Assembly: GCF_032884065.1 (NCBI RefSeq)
Contig: NC_088875.1
Location: forward strand, 46,865,235 to 46,929,234
Origin: Artemia franciscana
Lineage: Eukaryota > Arthropoda > Branchiopoda > Anostraca > Artemiidae
Length of the DNA stretch: 64,000 nt
Direction of reading: 5' to 3'
Part shown: positions 13,201-26,800 of the stretch, one piece after another
Position numbering within the stretch: the first letter of the stretch is position 1
Layout of the letters: every line of letters starts with the position of its first letter
Program-made: the position numbers and the translations under genes
Notes under the pieces: generated by a model
Database searches by the model: none
What the model saw: only the letters and a program-made list of their open reading frames with translations
Told to the model about the DNA's origin: nothing

Positions 13201-16200
13201 CTAAGCATGTCTCATATTGCTTATTCTTTGACTTTTTGTTCCACTGTCAATGCGAGCTATACTGATTACTGGAATACTGTGATCACCGTTAAAGTACAAG
13301 GCGCTCTCTGCGTTCTCGGACCCTTGTACCTGCGCGCTTGCCGCACCATTTCTTTTTCTTTTTTGGCTTAAGCTGAATAGTAGTGACATCTTCGTAAGGT
13401 TTGTACAGTTGGTATGCGGTGAGAATTTCAGTAATAGATGGCGCCAGCGGTCCGGATTTTAAACGCTTACTTTTCAGAATGCTTTTTAGGCTAACATCAG
13501 CTTCTTTCTTCTGATTTTTTTCTTTCTTCCATTTTTAGATATATTTGTAGCAACACAATCACTTCATAAGTTATTGAAATTATCGTCACTCGAAAATAGG
13601 TATATTTCAAAAACAAACAAGCTAAACTAACGTAGCATGGTATGCAAGCCTCAACGGCGCAACACCATCTACAACATCCGTTTAGTTTAAAGAGGTATCC
13701 CTATAAGTAAATTATTTCTTAGACAACACTGCTTTTGCCTTTATAAGTAAAATGAAATGAAAATATAGAAAAAGAAGACGGTACAAGTTTTAATAAGACA
13801 GTGAGCACTGGAGATTTTTACGTTATTATTTGCTACAATTTGGTGATTCTATGGAAGTGATTTCTGCCTAACTAACAATTCTTTGATATTCCAACTTACA
13901 TTGACAGGAGAAGTGTAGATCCGTCGAATAAAACTTCTTTCACCAGTTCTAGATGGTTGTAAATGTGATTTTAAGGCCATATCTTTATGTATGTTTTCAA
14001 TCTGGAAAGATAAAAAAGAAAAGTTGAGAATTAAACTTTGGACAACTATGAACCGCGCCCAAATAGTGGGAATGCATTAATGTTGGATAAGATGGAATTC
14101 ATCAAAAAAAAAAGCATGTTACTTTATATATTTCAACCGACCAAAACTAGAAATAATTTTTGCTTGAATTGAAATTAAGAGCTTAAATTTATAATTGACT
14201 ACAACCTAAATACAATTAAATTTAGAAAATAAAATTAGTTATTTAGTTAAATTAAAATTTGGTCGAAATTTAATTATTGGACTCAAAAATCAATGAAAAG
14301 AACAAACGAGACTGCGGCCAGTAGAAGTTTCACCTCTTTTCATTGAGGAAAAACACCAAAGTGTTTGAAAAAAATATTAATGTTTGACTGATGGATGAAT
14401 ATTAAATTTATCGTAAAATCAAAATTTAAAAATCGATTAAAAATTAAATCCTAAAGAAACTAAAATTAAAATTCTGAGCGTTTTAAATCACAGCGGAGGA
14501 GAGAAACGGCAATTAAAGATAAAAGCTAAACTACAAGAATCAAAAATACTATAAGGGTTTAATAACTAAATTTGAAATGATATGATTCAAGTTAAAAAAA
14601 AAAAAAAAAAATAAAATTTGGAGTGCGTTAAATTCCTAATGGGTATTAGCATGAGTATGGCAACAGAATGAGTGAAAAGGAATAAAAGATGATGGCTTAA
14701 GTTCCCACATTTTCTTTTTTTTTCAAGCATTTTTCTTAAATTTCGATATCGAGCAAAAATTAAGAAGATTTAATTAAATTTAATTAAATTTAATTAAATG
14801 TTATTTTCATTGGATTTAATTAAACTAAAAGTGTTTGACTCAAGCTAATACACTTGTCATATTTTGAAAGAAATCAACTTAAAGTAATTACAGCAAGATT
14901 TTTTTTCTTCCTTTTTACTTTTCGCTTTTAAGATTGAACACACGTCGCTTAAAAAGGCAGTTTTTTAGGCGGAATCAAATTTTTCTCTGCATAGCGGTTG
15001 GGTAAATACCATACAAAGATCCTCTAACACAACTTGAGTTTCGCCTTTTTAAGCACCGTATGTTTCTGTCTTTAAACTTACTTATTCCATGATGAGCTTT
15101 AGACTCCGATTGAAAATATCCGTTAGATATTCTATAAATTTTGTTGCGCAACTAATACTATAACTCTTGATAATTTACTACTGCACTACGCCAACTGAGG
15201 CAAACACGGAACCAAAAGCTCTTGCTCTACACCAGTCTATCCAGAACTTCACTCATTTCACCTAAGAAGTTCAAATTCCTTTAAAACATTCGATAGGACC
15301 TCTTTTCATCCCGTTAAGGGACGACCTGCTTTTCTTTTTGCCCCAGATGGATGGCCAAAAAGCATAACCTATATCAAATTAAAAAAATCTTCTGCTTTCG
15401 AAGCCCCCCGTTTTAGGATCATACTTGACCAAGTCATTACCGTCGCTTCCAATGTTCTAATCTTAGTTTCCAGACTTTACTTTTAACATCTTCACTTTAC
15501 TTTTAACTAACATCTTCTCTACTTTTAACTAACATCTAACATACTTTATACTAACATCTTCACTTTACTTTTAACATCTTCTCTACTAAAAATATAGCAC
15601 TATATTAAAAAATATAGCACATCATCTGCACTAAAAATACAAGCCGGGCTAGTGAAGCTATCCACTTGATCAATTTTTTGTTACCTAAAATTCCCCTCAT
15701 TTATTTTTAAACTAAGCGAATTAATCCTCTAAATATTCCTTTCAAACCTATTTCTGCGCCCTGAGCCCTCAAAGTCACCAAAAATAAATTCATTCTGTTA
15801 ACATTTTTATATACGACACTCAAGTCACCTGCACAATCTAGGTGTAGCAAATTTTTACCCTCCCATTTAATTCCATGTACTTCTATAGTCTTTTATCTCG
15901 TTCCTTAGGACAACATCTGTCAAAATTAAAAATCAATCAATCAATCAATTTATTAATACTAAAAGAAATACCTCATTTATTTTTAAACTAAGCGAATTAA
16001 TCCTCTAAATATTCCTTTCAAACCTATTTCTGCGCTCTGAGCCCTCAAAGTCACCAAAAATAAATTCATTCTGTTAACATTTTTATATACGACACTCAAG
16101 TCACCTGCACAATCTAGGTGTAGCAAATTTTTACCCTCCCATTTAATTCCATGGACTTCTATAGTCTTTTATCTCGTTCCTTAGGACAACATCTGTCAAA

Positions 16201-16339
16201 ATTAAAAATCAATCAATCAATCAATTTATTAATACTAAAAGAAAAACTATTACAAAAGTATAGCGGTTACTAGGCCCAAGAAGCTTTGCTTGTAATGGAC
16301 CACAGAGAACAAGGATAAAACACTTTTATAAAATATATA

Positions 16340-16395
<56 letters not shown>

Positions 16396-19300
16396 ACTGG
16401 AACAAGACAAGGACATTTAACAGATAGGATACTTAACAGATAGAAGAATAATAACAATAGACCAAAATAGAGGATAACCTTACTTCCTACCTTAACAGCA
16501 GCAATGTCATTCTTGTACAGAACACTAATCACTGTATTGTAACAATGTGGCATACTTGCAAGGAATGCACTTTCACTAAAGCTTTTCTATCAGTAGAATC
16601 AGATGCCTTTCAGAACATAGGAAACTGAGGATTAAGAGGTTTGATAGTTCAGAGGTTTCTCAACTACTCATTTTAAGAGTCAAAAATCGACCAAGGCAAC
16701 AACATTTCTCCCTAAAACTACACTGTTTTTCTCTTAAAACTTAACCTACTGCACTCCAAAGTCTAAAATACTAAAATAATTCTAATCTAAAATTCTAATC
16801 TAAAAAATACTTTGATTAAAATTACTAGATTAAAATTACAGTAAAAATTACTTAGTAATTAAAATATGTAACCCGTTAATTATTTATAATTAATTTATAA
16901 CCCGTTAATAATGGGTTATAAATAAATTCAATTCAATTCAATTCAAAATTACTTAGAAAAAAAATATTACTAATCTAAAATAATTTACTTCCGACAGAAA
17001 CGTAAATAATGCCTCTGTGGTTACCCCAACCATTATCATCATCTTGTTTATGATATAGTTTCCTACAATCACCTTTTTAGTCATATTCATAATCTTCAGC
17101 AATTTACTCCTAACTTTGCAACGACCACATTTCAATAATTTATTTATAATTCTATCAACACCTGAAGCTTTATGATCTTTTATTCTTCTTCGTACTGACC
17201 TGAAATACTAACTGAGGGTTACCATCAGCTTAGCTAAGGCTATATCAAACAGTTCGTGGTAACGAACTGTAGTAAGGAGCGACCCGGCTCAATAGTAACC
17301 AAAACTCTAAAAAATGGAATTTTGATACCAATAGCTACATCATAAGAATCGAATTTTAATGCTGGTTTTAAATATATAAGTTTCATCAAGTTTAGTCTTA
17401 CCCATCAAAAGTTACGAGCCTGAGAAAATTTGCGTAATTTTGGAAAATAGGGGGAAACACCCACTAAAAGTCATAGAATCTTAACGAAAATCACACCATC
17501 AGATTCAGCGTATCAGAGAACCCTAATAAAGGAGTTTCAAGCTCCTATCTACAAAAATGTGGAATTTTGCATTTTTTGCCAGAAGGCAGATCACGGATGC
17601 GTGTTTATTTGTTTTTTTTTTTTCCAGGGGTGATCGTGTCGACCCAGTTGTCCTAGAATGTTGCAAGAGGGCTCATTCTAACGGAAATGAAAAGTTCTAG
17701 TGCCCTTTTTAAGTGACAAAAAAAATTGGAGGGCACCTAGGCCCCCTCCCACGCTAATTATTTTCCCAAAGTCAACGGATCAAAATTTTGAGATAGCCAT
17801 TTTATTCAGCGTCGTCGAAAAACCTTATAACTATGTCTTTGGGGACGACTTACTCCCCCACAGTCCCCGTGGGAGGGCAACAAGCTACAAACTTTGACCT
17901 GTGCTTACATATAGTAATGGTTATTGGAAAGTATACAGGCGTTTTCAGGAGGATTTTTTTGGTTGGGGGGGAGGGGTTGAGAAGAGGGGGATATGCTGAG
18001 GGAACTTTCCATCGAGAATTTGTCATGGGAGAAGAAAATTTCTATGAAGGGAGAGCAGGATTTACTAGCATTATTTAAAAAAAAAAAACAATTAAAAAAT
18101 AAATGTGAAAAAGCTTTTTAAGCTGGAAGTAAGGAACAGCAATAAAACTTAAAACAAACAGAAATTATTACCCATATGAGGGGCTCACCTCCTTCTAATA
18201 CCTCGCTCTTTACGCTAAGGTATTTTTAGTAATTTCAACTATTTATTCTACGGCTTTTGTGATTCAGGGGTCATTCTTAATAAATTGGGATAAAATTTAA
18301 GCTTTAGTGTAAAGAGCGAGGTACTAACGAAGGGGCGAATCCCCTCATATATGTAATAAAAACATGAGAATACAAAAGTTCTTTACGTAAGCTAATTTAT
18401 AAGTTACGTAAATCTTTTACCAACAAAAAGATTCGTAAAAAATTAAAAGTTCTAGTTGCCTTTTTAATTAACCAAAAAATCGGAGGGTAACTAGGCTTCG
18501 TCCCCCGCTCTTTTTTCTCAAAATCATTCAATCAAAATTATGAGAAAGCCATTTAGCATAAAAAAAAAATAATATGCAAATTTCGTTTTGATTATTCCTC
18601 TGCGGAGAGCCAAAATCAAAACATGCATTGATTCAAAAACGTTCAGAAATTAAATAAAAAAAACAAGTTTTTTTAACTGAAAGTAAGGAGCAACATTAAA
18701 ACTTAAAACGCACAGAAATTACTTCGTATATGAAAGAGGCTGCTTCCTCATCAACGCCCCGCTCTTTACGCTAAAGTTTTTTACTGTTTTAAAAAGAAGA
18801 ATTGAGAGAAAGAGTCAAACTTTAGCGTAAAGAACAGGGCGTTGTTGAGGAAGCAGCCTCTTTCATATACGAAGTAATTTCTGTGCGTTTTAAGTTTTAA
18901 TGTCGCTCCTTACTTTCAGTTAAAAAAACTTGTTTTTTTTATTTAATTTATATCTAACGGCCAGTCACTGTCCCTAGGAACAATTTCATCCCTAAAAGAA
19001 TTTTGACTGTTGTATTTGTTTAATGCTTACACAGTTGATGTTGATGTTGATTGCCCAAACAAGTGTTAAATCACTTAGTTATTGACCGGGCTAAGAATCA
19101 TGTTGATTCGTCAAATCTCAGACTGAATTATGGAAATTCTCATCTTTCTTTCTTTTTTGTTTCCTACAAATTATTCACAGTTCAATACATTCTCAAAATG
19201 TACAGCACATTTAACACTTTCCTTATCACTAATTGAAGCCACGTTCCAATCTTTAGCTGGGACAAGTTCAGACAGACTACTACCTCTCAACTTCTCAATA

Positions 19301-22300
19301 TGCCAATACGATATCTTACTACTATGCCATCTGACAGCATTTTTCAGATCCTCGGCAAGTTTATTCATGGCCTCTATTTTACATCGCACTTTTAATCATA
19401 CTTTGATACCTTCTCTTACTCTCTTACTCTTACTCTTCTTCTATTACTATCACTCAATATCTCCTATCTAAGCTCCTTTTACCTCCTAAAACACTTTTAT
19501 TAATATTCCTAGCTGCGTTTCTAACGTTCCTCTTTCTGGGGAAATCTTTTGCTACTTCGCAAATTCTTTTCCTAAAATTATTCGATCAATCTTTTACACT
19601 GCAAGTTCTACGCTCTCCAGTTTGTTATGCAACTGCTCTTGGAAAGTTTCTCTCAAATAGAGTCTATCAACATTATTATTACATGGAAACCTTCCTATAA
19701 CATTCTTCCTATACTTCAGGTTTATTCTAATTCCAGAGACTACTAGGTGGTGATTTTTACTTTTAAAGTCAATAATAGCCCGCCTATACACCCTAGTATC
19801 TTGTATTGATCCAGCCAGTCTTCGGTTTACAATGACAAAATCAATGAGGTTACTGTCTTATCATTATGTGAATGCTATGTTAATTTATGAGCCATTTTAT
19901 GACCAAATACTGTCTGGTTATAACTGGATATTTATGCCTACAAAATTGCAGAACTCTGTAGCCATTACTATATTCTTCTCTTACACCAAACTTACATAGG
20001 CTAGGATACCATCTATCCCTATTTCTACAGACCTGGGCTTTGAAATCTGGCCTGGGCGTCCCACCTAGACGTCTTCGTTAATATTCCTGGCTGAGTTTCT
20101 AATTGGAAGGTTACCCTTCTTAAATTTCAGCTTTAAATTAACTCTAGAAACTACTAGGTAGTTATTTTTACTTTCAACGTCAATAACAGAACTCGACTAT
20201 GTCCTAGCGTCTTCTGTCGATCTTGCAAACGTTCAACTTAAATTAAGTTTTCAATAAGGTTGGCCACCTCAGAAGACAATACGAAACAACAATTCTTTTC
20301 GTACGCCATTTTTGGAATAGAATTTTCCTTCTGAAACGCAATTCATAAAAATTGGATACTTATGGAAGGGCAAGGCTCAAGGCTGTTTTTATACTTTGTA
20401 TAAAAACAAATTTCAAGAACGCTGAAAATTGTACTTAAACCGAAGGAATCACTAACATCATCATCGTTTAACTAAATATCGGATTAGGACACGGTCAAAC
20501 ATTCAAAAGTAAGTTTTCTGCAGCTCATCTTTCTTGCTGAAACAATTATAAAATCCGCAAAATAAATTGCCTAGATTTATTCTAGTAAGGGTTACTAAAC
20601 CCTTATTAGTAAGGAATTAGCCTCCACTGCAGAAAACTCATCGCCAATATGTAAGATGCAAAGATTTTTAAACTACATTCTTATTGAGGTTTTAATTTTT
20701 ATTTGAGATTTTATTGACCCTCAGACTAATTTCCCTGCTACACTGCATATTGCTGTGTAAAGTATAAGGGATTATTGTCACGATTTTCTATTTTCCCAAT
20801 TGATTTTTCAATTTTTAAGCATCAAATTAATGTAATTTTTTTTATTATCCTTAATGATTATTAGTTACTAATGAATCTATAATAATGAGTAACAAAAAGT
20901 CCAGCCCCTTAAATAGTAATAGCTAACAAAAGAGACTGATAAAGTAGCCTCTTCAGCGCTTATAACAAAGACAATGGATTTAATTCTTTCGTTATCTTGT
21001 GGTTTGGAACAAAACTAACAGTGAAAAAATAATGACAATTAAAAAACATAGTAAATTAAAAATAGACTAATCAAAAACAAAAAATAATTAGATTGAAACA
21101 ATTGATTTGACTGCTAATTAAATTGAATATTTTCGGAAGACAGATAAACAGTGAGAAAGAGTAATAGTGCCAAACAGTTCGTAGTAACGTCTTGTAAGTA
21201 AAGATAGACATGCCTATAGTACTTGAAACTCTAAGAAACAAAAGTTTAGTAACAATTAATATTCGAAAAGGAACTTTTTTTAAGGTGATTCCAATTACTA
21301 TTATTGTTTCAACTTTCAAATTAACCATTTTCAGCCAGTGAAACGCTGGCTTGGTTTTTTTTTTTATTATTATAATATATAAGCGGTTTCAGAAGCAAAC
21401 CCTACGGATCAGCTATAGTATAATATAATATATTAAAAAAACATATAAAAAAAGTATGATACAATATAAAACAAAAAGAAATAATTTAACATAGGAATAT
21501 AAGAAGAAAATATATAATGTCAATATAAAAAAAGACTTCTAATGTTAGTTTTATAGAGACATATAATACACAACGTATAAAGTCCTATATGCAAGTTTTA
21601 TAAAGACTTATAATATAAAAAAGGAAAGAGACTTACTCTAAGGCTTTCTCGTTTGATTTCTGGTTCTACTCCCTTTGAAGTAAAGTTAAAAAGTTCAATT
21701 AAAAATGGCAACTCTAAAAAGAGCATAAAATCTTGGATACTAGTCTGAAGAATAATATCGGACGGCGCACGATTCGGTTGAACTCTATCCACGTATACAA
21801 TTTCAACGAACGGCTTTGCAGAACCTAAAAAGATTGAAATAAAAGTCATTCAGGTTGTTCATGAAGATTCAGTTATTTTCATTTATTTAGTCATTTAGTT
21901 ATTTTAGTCATTAAGTTGTTCATGAGGACACTACGCTTGGAATCCTTCGTCCGTCAGGACAGGGGTTCGAGTCCTGATGTGGCTGTCTATTTCGTTTGGA
22001 ACGGGTTCAGTAGCGTGACTCTATAAGCTCAGCCAGAGTCAAGCCAGCTCTAAGTGGGCACCTTAAGAAATCTAGCAAAGGTAAATAGAAAGGGTTTCCA
22101 ATATGCATAAGACGACTGGCCCACGGCCCACTATTGCACTTCCTGGCTGAAGGGCCATAAAACTGAGATAAGTATCGCCGGTAGGGACTGTAAAGTCCAA
22201 TGCCGTATTCTTTACTTTTTATAAAGATTTCTAAATCAAATTTATGGCATGAAAAAACGAAATACCTTTCAGTATTAAACTTCCTTTGACAGCCGAACCA

Positions 22301-23813
22301 TAATCATATTTCCTTAAATAAATTGTCAATGTAAGCGATCTTAGAGACTATCAAAGATGACACCTTTTCTCTTATTTACGAAACGGACCACAGAGCGGAA
22401 GTACGCATTTGAAACCGGTTGAAACCGGTGCTTTTAGACGCCTTAAACTGACTGTAAATTAAATAATTTTGATCAGTGATATTACAACCCAATTTGGACC
22501 AAAATAATCACTCTGAGAAACTAAATGGTGATTTATTGAAGTTTGATAGCTTGGCCTACAATAAGGAAATAGAAATGAAACTGGCAACATCGAAAACAGA
22601 TTAAAATCTTGGATACTAGTGTAAAGGATTAAGTAGGATGGTAAGCTATTCGGCAGAACTCTATAAAATTTCCACAGACGGCTTGGCACAATCAAAAAGA
22701 TGATACGACTGTAATTTAAGCTATTGAAAGTTCCTAAGCCGAACTGGCCAGACATGACAATAAACAACTACGTGGATAAGATAAAGATAAAACTCCTACG
22801 TGGATCAGTAGCGAAAATTGTATTTATTATTATTGGCGGTGGTTTTATTCGTTTTAGTTTAGTGTTTTTTCTTTTTTCTTGTGCTGAGGACGCTAAGTTT
22901 GGATACAGGGGAAATATCCGCATTATTTTATCTTTCCTCTCTACTGGCCGCAGTTTCATTTGAGGTTTTTTTTGTGGTTTTATCTCTCTTTGTTGTTTAT
23001 TTAAGCTATTCATAAAATATTCAAAAATTCAACTCACAGCATTAAAAAATAAAACACCTTCCAATACTTGACTTACTTTACCAGTGAAACCACAAATTAC
23101 AATTATTAAAATTCACTGTTCTAAGGAACAAGAGACTACTTTGTAATTAGGCCATTTTTCTACTTCACTGTGAAACTCAGAAGAATGTGGCAGTTACAAC
23201 ACTGGCTTCAGTATACAATAGAATATAATCATTTCTTCTTCTTTTTCTTCTTAAAAGCAAAAAGAGGCCAGAATTTGATTAATAAAGCTGGACTAAAGCC
23301 TAAGTAAGCTTGAGAAATGACTTACTGACCGTATCTCAAACAGTCAGCTGTACGAAAAATATAATTCGATCCCACTTTTCAGGGCTATAATGAGAGAAAG
23401 GTCAAGGTGGCTAGAACACGTTCTGTATATTAAAGATGACATATTGCCAAAATTCGTCCTTGTCGGCAAACTATTTAGGGCCAAAGAAAGGCAGGTCCCC
23501 CTGAATGGAGTGGAAGGATGTCATAGGCAAAAAATTAAGAGAAACGTGAACTTCTTGGGAGGATGTGAAGAGGGAAGTTTTGATTAGATTAGGATGGAGG
23601 ATGAGCTTGCGTAGCTGTATTAGCTTCAGGCGGCTTGGTGCTGCAGTGTAGTAGTAGTAGTAGTAGCAGTAGTAGCATCAGCAGTAGTAGTAGCAGCAGT
23701 AGTAGTAATAGTAGTAGCAATAATAGTAAACGAGATTGATAAAGAAAAGAGGAAATGAGACAGGTAAAGAGGGAAGAGACAGAGAGGGAAAGAAGAGAAG
23801 AAGAAGAATAAGA

Positions 23814-23873
<60 letters not shown>

Positions 23874-26800
23874 AAAAAAATTGCCAGATTATGCCAGATT
23901 TGCCTCTCACTCAATCTATCTATATATTTTGGCTTTTCATACAATTAGCCATGGCTTGATGCCAACAACTATTTGATTTTAATTGGAAATCAACGGACTC
24001 GGTCAACATACCAACAACAACAATGACAACAATTAAACATATATCTTTTATAAGTATTTTTGGTAACTTTTGTGCGATTTGGACAAGAAAAATTGGGGGG
24101 CTCAAATTGGAGCCCTCCCCCCTGGGTGCGACTACTCTATTTTTTTATCTTGACGGCGTCAACCATACTTCATAATAAGATTATTTAGGCATGTCAAATA
24201 AACCACACGGAGAAGAGAGGAGAAAAAGAAAAAGAAAAAGAAGAGAGAGAGGAGAGAGAGAGGGGGGGAGATAGATAGGCAGTATTTCAATCATACTCAC
24301 CATATTCAGTCTGTTGAGGTACTTGAAGCAATACAACAGGATACATGCATCCTTCTAGATGATTGTCGATTTGTAACGCTGCAGCACTGAAACTGCACTC
24401 TCTAAGACCATGGTCAAAGAAAGTAAGTTCAGTAAAAACTCCAAAATCATAAGCTCTACGAATTTCTGTGTCAGACTTCGTTAACTTCATGCCCTCAAAG
24501 TCAACCTGGAATAGAAAAAGAAAATGTTATTGGAGTGTTACAGAAACTTGACAAATTCATGATTAGCATCCATATAGCTACAACTTACGCCTACCCAGAC
24601 TTAACTTAGCAAATAAACTAGGCTATATGACTAAAAAACATTTAGTCTAAGAATTCAGCTCTTCTTTTCCATTGTTGACTTCTGTAAGGGAGTCAAAAAG
24701 GTGATACAAATCAAGTATTCTAAATATTTGCTTCGTACAAGTCTTCCCAACTGTATCTTGGTTCCACCTTTTTCCTGTCACGAAAAAACAGATATTTTGA
24801 TCACATTTTATCTTTAAAACATTCGCTAGAAAGGAGGAACACGTATTAGTTTGCGGTTTCAAGTGGGACATAAGAATTGTAACTCAAAACAAGCGAATAT
24901 ACCGACAAATTTACCCACCCGAGTGATTTTTTTTATAACAATCTCACCAAAGAATTGCAAAGAAATGGAATTCAAACCCCGCATTTATTTTGCGAAAAAT
25001 AACGCAACCTCTTGGCATGCATAAAATAGAAATATCACAAAAATGCCCCGTTCCTGTTCTTTTCCCAAGCCTCACCATATAGAATACAGCATAATGGAAA
25101 GTTGGGAAAAGATTCGCTCCCAAATTGTAAGTTCTAGTGTCTTTCAAATTATATTTGGAAAGTAATTCCAAAATCATATACAGGTATCAAATATCGAACA
25201 TACAAAAATAAATTGATTAACTACTACTTGAGTTTCACTGCACTTAAATAAACATCAAATCAGTTCGTAAATTCCATTTTAATGACAATGTGCTCTGTAT
25301 TTGTTTTACCCATACTTTTCTTAGCGGGAGAAGTACTCTGATAATCCTTAGACAGAGATTCATAAAAAAAACAAGTTTTTTTTTAAATGAAAGTAAGGAG
25401 CGACATTAAAACTTATAACGAAGAGAAATTACTCCGTATATGAAAGGGGCTTTTCCTCCTCAACGCCCCACTCTTTACGCTAAAGTTTGACTCTTTTTCT
25501 GAACTCTACTTTTTAAAACAGTAAAAAACTTTAGCGTAAAGAGCGGGGTGTTGAGGAGGAAAAGCCCCTTTCACATACGGAGTAATTTCTGTTCGTTTTA
25601 AGTTTTAATGTCGCTCCTTACTTTCATTTAAAAAAAACTTGTTTTTTTTTGTTTAATTTCTGGACGTTTTTGAATTAATGCATCTCTTAATTCTTTTTTT
25701 CTTAATTCTTAATTAATAATGGAGAGCCATAATCTTGGCTCTCCACACATAAATAATTAAAACGAAATTTGTACATTAACTTTTTTTAGGCTAAATGACT
25801 TTTTCATAGTTTTAGATTTTGAAGATTTTGGGAAGATTTTTGAGAATTACGTAGTTGTAATTACTAAAAAATACTTTAGCGTAAAGAGCGAGGTATTACG
25901 AAGAGGTAAACCCCTCATATGCGTTATAATGTCTGTTCGTTTTCAGTTTTAATACTGCTCCTAACTTTCAGTAGAAAAAACTTTTCATATTTATTTGTTC
26001 ATTATTTTTTTAAATAATGCTAAAAAATCCTGCGCCCCCTCTTTGAAAGTCTCTTCCCCCATGAGAAGTTCCTACATGGAAATATCCTCCCACGTAAATC
26101 CTCTCCTCAACTCTCCCCCCACCTACCAAAAAAAATCCCCCTGAAAACGTCTGTACACTTCCCAGTAACCATTACCATATGTAAACACAGGTCAAAGTTT
26201 GTAACTTGCAGCCCCTCCAACGGGGACTGCGGGGGAGTAAGTCGTCCCCAAAGACATAGTTATTAGGTTTGTCGACTATGGTGAATGAAATGTCTATCTC
26301 AGAATTTTGATCCGGTGACTTTGGGGAAAAAATGAGCGTGGGAGGGGGCCTAGGTGCCTTCCAATTTTTTTGGTAACTTAAAAAGGGCGCTAGAACTTTT
26401 CATTTCCGTTAGAATGAGCCCTTTTGCGACATTCTAGGACCACTGAGTCGATACGATCACCCCTGGGAAAAAAAAAAAAAAAAAAAAAACAAATAAACAC
26501 GCATCCGTGATTTGTCTTTTGGCAAAAAATGCGAAATTCCACATTTTTGTAGATAGGGGCTTGAAACTTCTACAATATGGTTCTCTGATACGCTGAATCT
26601 GATGGTGTGATTTTCGTTAAGATCATAAGGCTTTTAGGGGATGTTTCCCCCTATTTTCTAAAATGAGCCAAATTTTCTCAGGCTCGCAACTTTGGTGGGT
26701 AAGACTAATCTTGATGAAACTTATATATTTAAAATCAGCATTAAAATGCGATTCTTTTAATGTAACTATCGGTATCAAAATTCCATTTTTTAGAGTTTCG

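Larger units (their letters stand above)
15172..20275 (-). mobile_element. old LINE copy, broken by nested insertions and duplications
   Basis: Minus-strand fragments lie in the order expected of one LINE ORF2. Endonuclease C-terminus at 20275-20100 and again at 19870-19600 (NLIDFVIVNRRLAGSIQD; then SKNHHLVVSGIRINLKYRK), a duplicated piece. Linker at 19389-19171 (AVRWHSSKISYWHIEKL; DWNVASISDKESVK). RT pieces at about 17120-17060 (VRSKLLKIMNM) and 16560-16470 (VISVLYKNDIAAVKVGS). The 3' end at 15420-15172, reading into a CAGTAGTAA tail. The foldback copy at 17245-18947, the tandem duplication at 15695-16246 and the poly-A run interrupt it. All parts carry stops; it is dead. Confidence 0.7.

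Noticed and set aside
21955..21985. Possible functional tRNA gene around GGTTCGAGTCC
   Set aside because: The A-box half and the acceptor stem do not form; better explained as a SINE head.
22459..22767. 102-codon minus-strand ORF taken at first as an alternative VPS13 exon
   Set aside because: The similarity to the 21.7-kb exon is out of frame after a small deletion and the acceptor AG is missing; treated as a decayed twin.
23626..23948. ORFs rich in SL or RE dipeptides
   Set aside because: Translations of the (AG)n tract and flanking TAG repeats.
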